Positions 14,170 to 20,883 of a DNA stretch of 22,169 bases are shown in pieces (position 1 is the first letter of the stretch; the number at the start of each line of letters is the position of its first letter). This stretch comes from JAFNGF01 sp964567045 (GTDB taxonomy: Bacteria > Planctomycetota > Phycisphaerae > Sedimentisphaerales > Anaerobacaceae), in NCBI GenBank assembly GCA_964567045.1, contig CAZMLE010000061.1:1-22169 (forward strand), given 5' to 3'. A program made the translations under genes and the position numbers. The notes beneath the pieces are model-generated. The model was not told the origin of the DNA. It was given only the letters and a program-made list of their open reading frames with translations, and did not search any database.

Positions 14170-15387
14170 ATGAGGTCAAAATCGTCTAAGAGAAATAAAC
14201 CTGCCGGAGGCAGCAAATCCTTATCGACCAGGGCCATACATGCCGGCGAGCCAAGGACAAAATACGCCGATTCATTGACGACGCCGATTGTTCAGACTTC
14301 GACATTTACGTTCAGAAACAGTAAGGCAATCGAGGATTACACCAAGAAGGGCAAAGAGCATTTTGAATATGGCAGGTACGGCAACCCCACCGCGAAAATT
14401 GCTGAGGCCCGTCTTGCCGACCTCGAGGGTGCGGAAGACTGCGTGGTTTTTTCGTCCGGCATGAGCGCGATAACTACGACTATTCTTTCTCTGGTACAGT
14501 CCGGCGACCACATCGTAATCACCGACGATAGCTACAAAAAGACGCTGGAGTTTTGTAAGTCCTACCTTAAGCAGTTCGGCATCGAGTGTACCATCGTTCC
14601 GTTCGGCAATTATCAAGTTCTTGAGAAGGCCATCAAAAAGAACACGCGTTTTATATTCTCTGAATCGCCGACAAATCCTTACCTGAATATCTTTGACCTG
14701 GTCAGAATCAAAAAGATAGCCCGGAAACATAATGTCTTAACGCTCATAGACAGCACATTCAGCACCCCTTTCAACCAGCGGCCCATAGAATTCGGGATGG
14801 ACCTTGTTCTGCACAGCTTGACAAAGTACCTGGCGGGGCACAATGACATCTTAGCCGGCGCGGTGCTTGGCAAAGAAGATCTGGTTGAAAAGGTGCGGAA
14901 CCTGCATAAGTCGATGGGCGGATTGATTGATCCTCACTGCTGTTACCTTCTGCTGCGAGGACTCAAGACATTTCCATTGCGTGTAGAAAGGCAAAACGAA
15001 TCCGGCTTGAAGATTGCCCGCTTTCTGGAGAGTCATCCACGGGTGCAAAAGGTTTATTATCCCTTTCTTGAGAATCACCGCCATTATGAAATAGCCAGGC
15101 AGCAAATGACGGGAGGCGGGGGGGTCGTCACATTTGAAATAAAAGGAAACCTCAGCACGGCAAAACGTTTCCTGGATGCCCTGAAATTGATCTACATTGG
15201 CCCGAGCCTGGGCGGCGTTGAATCACTAATAACGCATCCTGCGATGGTAAGCTATTATGACTATACCAGAAAAGCGCGGTACGAGTTAGGTCTTACCGAC
15301 ACGCTCTTTAGACTTTCCGTTGGGATTGAAGACGTTGAGGATCTGATTGCCGACCTGGATAGGGCGCTGGTGCGGTCAAAGTCTTAG
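14170..15387 (+). CDS. Cystathionine gamma-synthase-like PLP enzyme (Cys/Met metabolism family)
   Basis: The 405-residue cytoplasmic enzyme belongs to the trans-sulfuration PLP family (fold type I). It should catalyse a gamma- or beta-replacement/elimination on a homoserine ester, cystathionine or methionine. Motifs: STRAIHAGEP, FEYGRYGNPT, FSSGMSAI, ESPTNPYLNI, LIDSTFSTP (Asp194 under the PLP ring), HSLTKYLAGHND (PLP lysine Lys219), RGLKTFPLRVERQN, and PSLGGVESL. The wording of several blocks, mainly FEYGRYGNPT, HNDxLAG and GGVESL, is closest to plant/cyanobacterial-type cystathionine gamma-synthase; a lyase cannot be excluded from sequence alone. The start ATG 14170 follows GGAGAGGG; GTG 14137 has no ribosome site. 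The ferritin-like gene starts 24 bp downstream. No repeat insert is present in this gene. Confidence 0.8.
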   Translation: MRSKSSKRNKPAGGSKSLSTRAIHAGEPRTKYADSLTTPIVQTSTFTFRNSKAIEDYTKKGKEHFEYGRYGNPTAKIAEARLADLEGAEDCVVFSSGMSAITTTILSLVQSGDHIVITDDSYKKTLEFCKSYLKQFGIECTIVPFGNYQVLEKAIKKNTRFIFSESPTNPYLNIFDLVRIKKIARKHNVLTLIDSTFSTPFNQRPIEFGMDLVLHSLTKYLAGHNDILAGAVLGKEDLVEKVRNLHKSMGGLIDPHCCYLLLRGLKTFPLRVERQNESGLKIARFLESHPRVQKVYYPFLENHRHYEIARQQMTGGGGVVTFEIKGNLSTAKRFLDALKLIYIGPSLGGVESLITHPAMVSYYDYTRKARYELGLTDTLFRLSVGIEDVEDLIADLDRALVRSKS

Positions 15388-15411
15388 GTCAACCCGAACC
15401 GAAGGAGAATA

Positions 15412-15900
15412 ATGATGGGCATGCCTTTTAGTGCAGATGAAGTCTTTGAGATGGCTGAGCAAATAGAAAGAAACGGAGCCAAGTTTTACCGTGCTGCGGC
15501 AAAAAAGCTGCCGGTGATCCGGCAGGTGTTGCTCGACCTTGCGGCAATGGAAGATGAGCACGAAAAGACCTTTGCAGCTATGCGGGCGGAACTTTCGGTC
15601 TCGGAAAAAGAGCCGCCCGTTTTCGACCCGGATGGTCAGGCACAGGCGTATTTGCGGGCGATGGCGGACGGGCATATTTTCAACGTTAGGACCGACCCTG
15701 CAAAACTACTGGCCGAACAGAAGTCACCGCAGGATATTCTTGAGACGGCTATCGGCGTAGAAAAAGACTCCATCGCCTTTTATGTTGGCATCAGAGATGG
15801 CGTCTCGCGCAAAGCCGGCAAAGACAAGGTGGAAGCGATAATCAAAGAAGAGATGAGCCACGTCGTTACCTTGAGCCAAAGGCTGGCGGATCTGAAATAG
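15412..15900 (+). CDS. Ferritin-like (rubrerythrin-type) di-iron protein without rubredoxin domain
   Basis: The 162-residue protein shows two helix pairs with the iron-ligand pattern of the rubrerythrin/erythrin family: EQIERNGAKFY (Glu19) with MEDEHEKTF (Glu47, His50), and GVEKDSIAFY with EEMSHVVTL. No CxxC pair is present, so the rubredoxin-like part of true rubrerythrin is absent. The probable role is peroxide or iron handling, or an unknown di-iron oxidase. AAGGAG stands just before two consecutive ATG codons (15412 and 15415); the second has the better spacing. It is 24 bp behind the PLP-enzyme gene and 35 bp before the hydrolase gene, probably one transcript. No repeat insert is seen in it. 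Confidence 0.8.
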   Translation: MMGMPFSADEVFEMAEQIERNGAKFYRAAAKKLPVIRQVLLDLAAMEDEHEKTFAAMRAELSVSEKEPPVFDPDGQAQAYLRAMADGHIFNVRTDPAKLLAEQKSPQDILETAIGVEKDSIAFYVGIRDGVSRKAGKDKVEAIIKEEMSHVVTLSQRLADLK

Positions 15901-15935
15901 TCAAAACAGCTCTTGCTGCGGGTATGGAGCAAAGT

Positions 15936-18302
15936 ATGAGGAGTTTACTCTGCCGTGTTTGGCCCCGAAGTGGGCGATTCAGATTGTCCGTATGTATTGT
16001 CACGATCGGCGTTGTCACTTGCATATCGAACGCTGCATTCGCAGATGCGCCGCGTGTTCTGCCGCCGGGCGAAGTTCCGAAGGACATACGCCTTGGGCCG
16101 CTCAAAGACCTGGATGGCTACTTTCCTTTTAGTCCGCCGAAAGCGGTCGATGATTGGAACCAGCGCGCCGAGCGTATCCGGCGGCGAATGCGGGTAGCGC
16201 TGGGTCTATGGCCCATGCCCACAAGGACGCCGCTCAATGCCGTTATCCACGGCAAAATCGACCGCGAGGATTACACTGTTGAGAAGGTGTATTTCGAGAG
16301 CTATCCGGGTTTCTACGTAACCGGCAATCTTTATCGTCCCAAAGGTGCACCGGGCAATTCAATTAGACAGGATAAACAGGATAATCCTGTAAATCCCGTC
16401 AAAAAAAAACAATGGCCGGGCGTGCTGTCCCCTCACGGTCACTGGGCGAATGGCCGATTCCATGATTCCGGCTTGGAGAATGTGCGCCGCGAAATCGTCC
16501 AGGGCGCCGAACGCTTTGAGGAAGGTGGCCGCAGCCCGCTGCAGTCCCGCTGTATGCAGTTGGCAAGAATGGGATGCATCGTGTTTCATTATGACATGAT
16601 CGGCTACGCGGACAGCCGGCAAATCTCCAGTGACATAGCGCATGGCTTCGCCAAGCAGCGGCCGGAAATGAGCACGGTCGAGAACTGGGGGCTTTATAGT
16701 CCGCAGGCAGAATCGCATCTACAAAGCGTGATGGGACTGCAAACCTGGAATTCGATTCGGTCTCTGGATTTTTTGCTCGGCCTGCCCGATGTCGATGCGG
16801 AGCGAATTGGCGTCACCGGCGCCAGCGGTGGGGGGACACAAACTTTCATTCTGGCGGCGATTGATCCGCGACCAACCGTGGCTTTCCCGGCGGTGATGGT
16901 GTCAACGGCGATGCAGGGCGGCTGCACGTGCGAAAACGCTTGCCTGCTCCGGATCGGCACGGGCAATGTCGAGTTTGCGGCTCTATTTGCGCCCAAGCCG
17001 CTTGGCCTGACCGCTGCCGACGACTGGACGCGAGAGATGACCACCAAAGGCTTTCCGGAGCTGCAGAAACTGTATCAGATGGTCGGTTCGCCGCACAACG
17101 TCATGCTCAAATCGCTGACTCATTTCGGCCACAACTACAACTACGTGAGCCGAGCGGCTATGTATCAGTGGTTCAACAAGCACCTTAAGCTGGGCTGGCA
17201 GGAACCCATCGTCGAGGAAGACTACGAGCGCCTGACGAAAGAAGAAATGTCGGTCTGGGACCAGGAACATCCCCAGCCGGAAGGTGGTCCGGGTTTCGAG
17301 CGCCGCCTGCTGCGATGGATAAATGACGACAGTGAAAAGCAACTGCGCCAGGCCCGCGAGTCGCTAACTGCCTATCGAGAACTCGTCGGCGGCGCCATCG
17401 ATGTGATCATTGGCCGAAACCTGGCCGAGGCGGGTGACGTGGTGTTCAAGGAAACCGAAAAGAGCGAATCTGCTGCCTATCAGCAAAGCCTGGGCTTGCT
17501 ACGGAATGAGACTTACCAGGAGGAAATACCAGCGGTTTTGCTCAGGCCCTCATCCTGGAAAGGTAAGACCGTCTTATGGATCGACGCCCAGAGCAAATCG
17601 GGACTCTACGATCAACGGCCGCTAACCGCAGAAAGCGCTGAGAGCGCAGAGCGGAAAATAGAGACAAAAAACTCCGCGATCTCTGCGGACTCGGCGGTGA
17701 AAGAAGAAACGCTGCGACCGGAAATCCGGATGCTGCTTGACGCGGGCGTTGAAGTTCTTGGGATCGACCTTTTGTACCAGGGCGAGTTTCTCGCTGATGG
17801 AAAGCCCATCACCCAAACACGCCGGGTTGAGAACAAGCGCGAGTCTGCCGCCTATACATTTGGATACAACGACACACTGTTCGCTCAGCGAGTCCACGAC
17901 ATTTTGTCCGCAGTCAAGTACGTCAAGCAGCGCGACAGCGAAACGAGAATTTTGGCATTGGTGGGACTGAAGGGGGCCGGCCATTGGGTGGCGGCGGCAA
18001 GAGCACAAGCAGGCGGCGCCATCGACATTGCCGCGATTGATACCGCGGGCTTTCGGTTCGGCAAAATACCTGATATTCGCGATGTGGATTTCTTGCCCGG
18101 CGGCGCCAAGTACGGCGATTTGCCCGGCATTATCGCCTTGCATGCTCCCCAAAGGCTCTGGCTGGCTGGCGAGGGAAAAGCCGAGACCATCAAAGAATTC
18201 TATACACTTGCCAGCGCTGAAAACAGCCTGACAATCTCTGATCTCGCATCGCAGGATGCTCCAGATGCCGCCATTAAATGGCTGCTGCGCCAGATGCAGT
18301 GA
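15936..18302 (+). CDS. Large secreted alpha/beta-hydrolase (acetyl-xylan-esterase-like)
   Basis: The product has 788 residues. The start ATG 15936 has GGAG six bases upstream; ATG 15924 has none. A signal peptide ends near SNAAFADAP. The first half is an alpha/beta-hydrolase with VLSPHGHW (oxyanion region), the nucleophile elbow GASGGGT (Ser297) and the likely catalytic His in SLTHFGHNYNY, resembling acetyl-xylan-esterase/dienelactone-hydrolase-type planctomycete proteins. The second half (after about residue 520) looks like a second hydrolase-like fold without an obvious nucleophile motif. Substrate is presumably a plant or algal polysaccharide ester, inferred only. Two repeats are translated inside it: 66 bp (22 residues, after PKGA) and 90 bp (30 residues, after YDQRP), both in frame and both between short direct repeats. 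A terminator-like hairpin follows. Confidence 0.7.
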   Translation: MRSLLCRVWPRSGRFRLSVCIVTIGVVTCISNAAFADAPRVLPPGEVPKDIRLGPLKDLDGYFPFSPPKAVDDWNQRAERIRRRMRVALGLWPMPTRTPLNAVIHGKIDREDYTVEKVYFESYPGFYVTGNLYRPKGAPGNSIRQDKQDNPVNPVKKKQWPGVLSPHGHWANGRFHDSGLENVRREIVQGAERFEEGGRSPLQSRCMQLARMGCIVFHYDMIGYADSRQISSDIAHGFAKQRPEMSTVENWGLYSPQAESHLQSVMGLQTWNSIRSLDFLLGLPDVDAERIGVTGASGGGTQTFILAAIDPRPTVAFPAVMVSTAMQGGCTCENACLLRIGTGNVEFAALFAPKPLGLTAADDWTREMTTKGFPELQKLYQMVGSPHNVMLKSLTHFGHNYNYVSRAAMYQWFNKHLKLGWQEPIVEEDYERLTKEEMSVWDQEHPQPEGGPGFERRLLRWINDDSEKQLRQARESLTAYRELVGGAIDVIIGRNLAEAGDVVFKETEKSESAAYQQSLGLLRNETYQEEIPAVLLRPSSWKGKTVLWIDAQSKSGLYDQRPLTAESAESAERKIETKNSAISADSAVKEETLRPEIRMLLDAGVEVLGIDLLYQGEFLADGKPITQTRRVENKRESAAYTFGYNDTLFAQRVHDILSAVKYVKQRDSETRILALVGLKGAGHWVAAARAQAGGAIDIAAIDTAGFRFGKIPDIRDVDFLPGGAKYGDLPGIIALHAPQRLWLAGEGKAETIKEFYTLASAENSLTISDLASQDAPDAAIKWLLRQMQ
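16356..16421 (+). repeat. 66-bp in-frame element flanked by 6-bp direct repeats in the hydrolase gene
   Basis: CCGGGC occurs at 16350-16355 and 16416-16421, exactly 66 bp (22 codons) apart. Between them GACAGGATAAACAGGAT faces ATCCTGTAAATCCCGTC and an A-run, the same family as 2592-2681. The inserted residues include NSIRQDKQDNPVNPVKKK. Removing one copy gives PKGAPGVLSPHGHW, the expected family sequence. Confidence 0.8.
17624..17713 (+). repeat. 90-bp in-frame CCGCAGA/TCTGCGG element in the hydrolase gene
   Basis: CGCT at 17620-17623 recurs at 17710-17713, 90 bp away. The element has arms built from CGCAGAAAGCGCTGAGAGCG and CTCCGCGATCTCTGCGGACT. It adds 30 codons (including TAESAESAERK and NSAISADSAVK) between QRPL and RPEIRMLLDAG. 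Pieces of this family also occur near 11085-11225, 12650-12672 and 20759-20782. Confidence 0.75.
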
Positions 18303-18316
18303 TGGCCGTCTATTTA

Positions 18317-18358
18317 GCTGCGGCGGTTTAGCGCCGGACGCAGCCGAACGCTATTTTT
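18317..18358 (+). terminator. Candidate terminator after the hydrolase gene
   Basis: GCTGCG (18317-18322) pairs with CGCAGC (18339-18344), with an inner CGG/CCG pairing, and a T5 run follows at 18354-18358. The T-run is about nine bases from the stem, so termination strength is uncertain. Confidence 0.4.
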
Positions 18359-18419
18359 CGTGTGTGACTAATTTCTGTGGCATTGTGTAACAGTATTCCT
18401 GAGAGCAGTTTATCTGCCA

Positions 18420-18514
18420 TTGTCATTGCGAGGGAGCGCAGCGACCGAAGCAATCTCTTGCATTGATAGTTTTGAGATTGCCGCGCCCCGACAAGTCGGG
18501 GCGCGCAATGACAA
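18420..18514. repeat. 95-bp long palindromic element (TTGTCATTGCG ends)
   Basis: TTGTCATTGCG (18420-18430) is the exact reverse complement of CGCAATGACAA (18504-18514). Inside, GCAATCTC and GAGATTGC form a second arm, and CCCCGAC/GTCGGGG a third hairpin. A 65-codon ORF on the minus strand runs through it but is only a by-product of the repeat. Confidence 0.75.
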
Positions 18515-18652
18515 GGCCCCGCCACAAAATCTGGTCACACACCATTTTTCACGTCCTATAATTTACAATTGACAACACAATCCCTATCGGGTATGCTATA
18601 TCTCGGCAAGCATAGGAAAGCCTTCGACAGTGATTAACCTTGTCCCGAGCGA

Positions 18653-18869
18653 AGTCGAGGGAACTGATTGACACGGCAAGAAAATGATCCGTTACAAAAC
18701 AGTGTGAATCCGTGTAAATCGGTGTCTGAAAAAGAGCTTGTTGGACACGGATTAACGCAGACGCGGTCCCGAGCTAAGTCGAGGGAGCAGTCGAGGGAAC
18801 TGATTGACACGGCAAGAAAATGATCCGTTACAAAACAGTGTCAATCCGTGTAAATCCGTGTCTGAAAAA
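18653..18869 (+). repeat. Two 81-bp direct repeats, 136 bp apart
   Basis: 18653-18733 and 18789-18869 agree at 79 of 81 positions. Each begins AGTCGAGGGAACTGATTGAC and ends near GTGTAAATCxGTGTCTGAAA. Each is preceded by a TCCCGAGC-AAGTCGAGGGA-type piece. Related ATCCGTG/CACGGAT pieces follow at about 20783-20875. No gene is seen between them. Confidence 0.8.
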
Positions 18870-18916
18870 CGCAGCTTTAGGAAAGGCAGCCAGTTATCGT
18901 GTTGCCCAAAAGATGC

Positions 18917-18990
18917 GTGGCACGGCCATCCCTTCGGCTGCGCTCAGGACAGGCCTGGCCGTGTTTTCACGGGCTGGAAACCCGTGCCAC
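18917..18990 (+). repeat. GTGGCACGG/CCGTGCCAC element with a nested second element, just before the GLUG gene
   Basis: GTGGCACGG (18917-18925) and CCGTGCCAC (18982-18990) are perfect inverted ends. CGGCC...GGCCG and CACGGG/CCCGTG hairpins match those of 2036-2090. Compared with that copy, 25 extra bases (18929-18953, containing CCTTCGGCTGCGCTCAGGAC) sit in the centre of the first hairpin. The AG after the element together with the next bases makes the AGGAGG ribosome site of the GLUG gene. Confidence 0.7.
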
Positions 18991-19003
18991 AGGAGGATTA
19001 AAA

Positions 19004-20758
19004 ATGGCAGCGGCAAGCAATTCACCAAGCGTGCGGATAGTTTCTTTACTAATTGCAATTTGCGTGGTCGGCATATCTTCCCGGGCCGAATGTGGCGGCA
19101 GTAGCCTCGCGGCTTCTGCCGAGACGAGTACTTACGTATTTGTGCCCGATCGGAGTAAATTGGTTCAGACCGGTGGAATCGCCGGCGTCCACTGGACCTA
19201 TTCCATCAAAGGAGAGTTCCAGCTTACCGTCGATCCGAATGCGGGCAGCGCTTTGTTCGCCCATGTCGATGCCAATGCAACTGACGACAGCCAGTTCAAA
19301 CGCACCCTGGACCTGAACCACGTGTTCAACATGACCTCGCTGGTCGGCACGGTCGAGCCGAACGGCTCGATCAAATTCACGGGCAATGCCTCCGCCGATA
19401 GCGATGTTCTCATCACAGTGATCCTCATGGATGATTTGGCCTGCCTTGTTGGGCAGACAACTCCGCCTCCTAACAGCGCCGACTTTTTCATCTTTGGCCT
19501 GGGTGCTGTTGCTCAATTCCGCAAATACGGGGGCGGCAGCGGAACGGCGGATGACCCATACAAAATCGCTACGGCAGAGGATCTAATCGGCCTCGGCGAG
19601 ACCCCTGAAGATTACGGCAGGCACTTTATCCTGACAGCCGACATCGACCTTGCAGGCTACGTCTTCGACAAGGCCGTCATTGCGCCAGGCGCTTGTGGTG
19701 GGTGGGGCTGCCGTTTTGTCGGAGTTCCTTTCACCGGTGTTCTTGACGGCAATGACCATACGATTTTCCGCCTGACGATTCAGGGTGAGAGCTATCTGGG
19801 GCTAGTTGGTCAATTAGGGCGGTTGAATGCGCCTGCCGGTGAGGTCAAGAACGTAAGGGTAATCGATGCGAATATAACCGGTTCCGGGAGATCAGTCGGT
19901 CCCCTAGTGGGCTCCAATGACGGCAGTGTAATCCACTGCTATAGCGCGGGCACGGTCAGCGGCTACTCGGATGTCGGGGGGCTGGTCGGAGGAAACAACA
20001 CGGGTACCGTGACTCAGTGCTGGAGCACTGGTACGGTCGGCGGTAAGTACGATGTCGGCGGATTGGTGGGGGGTAATGGCAATGGCTATTCAGAGGATTG
20101 GCCCCCTGGTGGGTGGGGGCGTGTCACCTATTGCTACAGCACAGGTGCAGTCACTGGTGATGAGTATGTTGGTGGGTTGGTGGGGGCAAATGGCGGTTTC
20201 GCTCAGGTCGCCTCTGTAGTTTACTGTTACAGCACTGGCGCGGTCGATGGCAATGATTACGTCGGCGGGCTGGTGGGGGAGAACTACTGGGGCGCTGTGA
20301 CGAATTGCTACCGCGCGGGCATGGTCAGCGGCGAGAATTGTGTCGGGGGGCTGGTGGGGGAGAACTACGCGTACGGTGAGGTGACCCAGTGCTACAGTAC
20401 GGGTGCGGTCAGCGGCGACGGGAACGATGTCGGCGGGCTGGTGGGAGCCACTGAAAGCGATTGGGGTGCTACGGTCCTCGAATCCTTCTGGGACATCCAG
20501 ACCTCAGGACAGGCCACGAGTGCCGGCGGCGAAGGTAAGACCACGGCCGAGATGCAGACGGCAAGCACATTCCTTGAAGCCGGCTTGCCCGCCGAGGCGG
20601 GCTGGGACTTCGTCAATATCTGGGGTATCGGAGAGAATCAGACCTACCCGTATCTACGCAAGTATTCAGCAGCGGATATTAACCGGGATGCCAGCGTCAA
20701 TTTCCTCGACCTTGCGGTGTTGGCCGAGAACTGGCTAACGGATATTTCTCACCCCTGA
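19004..20758 (+). CDS. Secreted GLUG-repeat protein with dockerin-like C-terminus
   Basis: The 584-residue protein starts at ATG 19004, seven bases after AGGAGG. A signal peptide (VRIVSLLIAICVVGISSRAE) leads to an N-terminal beta-rich domain of unknown type (about residues 40-180), then GTADDPYKIATAEDLIGLGE, the usual entry to GLUG regions. Seven GLUG-type repeats follow (VGPLVG once, then VGGLVG six times, each with a (C)YSTGxVxG partner), giving a long beta-helix-like surface stalk as in adhesins. The end DINRDASVNFLDLAVLAENW is a single dockerin-like calcium loop, which may anchor the protein. An 18-bp repeat adds LPAEAG between EAG and WDFVNIWG. It is convergent with the ceramidase-like gene. 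It is probably a surface or extracellular matrix protein; its ligand is unknown. Confidence 0.85.
   Translation: MAAASNSPSVRIVSLLIAICVVGISSRAECGGSSLAASAETSTYVFVPDRSKLVQTGGIAGVHWTYSIKGEFQLTVDPNAGSALFAHVDANATDDSQFKRTLDLNHVFNMTSLVGTVEPNGSIKFTGNASADSDVLITVILMDDLACLVGQTTPPPNSADFFIFGLGAVAQFRKYGGGSGTADDPYKIATAEDLIGLGETPEDYGRHFILTADIDLAGYVFDKAVIAPGACGGWGCRFVGVPFTGVLDGNDHTIFRLTIQGESYLGLVGQLGRLNAPAGEVKNVRVIDANITGSGRSVGPLVGSNDGSVIHCYSAGTVSGYSDVGGLVGGNNTGTVTQCWSTGTVGGKYDVGGLVGGNGNGYSEDWPPGGWGRVTYCYSTGAVTGDEYVGGLVGANGGFAQVASVVYCYSTGAVDGNDYVGGLVGENYWGAVTNCYRAGMVSGENCVGGLVGENYAYGEVTQCYSTGAVSGDGNDVGGLVGATESDWGATVLESFWDIQTSGQATSAGGEGKTTAEMQTASTFLEAGLPAEAGWDFVNIWGIGENQTYPYLRKYSAADINRDASVNFLDLAVLAENWLTDISHP
20585..20602 (+). 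repeat. 18-bp in-frame palindrome (TTGCCCGCC family) in the GLUG gene
   Basis: TTGCCCGCCGAGGCGGGC adds six residues (LPAEAG) inside the expected FLEAGWDFVNIWGI. Shortest member of the family also seen at 1679-1702 and 3859-3885. Confidence 0.6.
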
Positions 20759-20883
20759 GATCGCGGAGGTCGCAGAGTTTTTTTGACACGGATTTACACT
20801 GCTTTTTGACCCTGAATTTTGTGACCGTGTTAATCCGTGTTAATCCGTGTCTACCTTAATTCAGTGTTTATCCGTGCCTGGCC
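20759..20883. other. Convergent intergenic region made of dispersed repeats
   Basis: A GCGGAGGTCGCAGAG-T7 piece is followed by GACACGGATTTACAC and, further on, ATCCGTGTTAATCCGTGTC, which can pair. It can serve both convergent genes as terminator, but no single clean hairpin with T-run stands out. Confidence 0.4.

Noticed and set aside
18328..18525. Minus-strand 65-codon ORF
   Set aside because: It runs through the TTGTCATTGCG palindrome; the Leu/Arg/Ser-rich translation is a repeat by-product.
18653..18869. CRISPR-like array
   Set aside because: Only two copies of 81 bp with one unlike spacer; no cas genes. The heptamer arrays also lack spacers.
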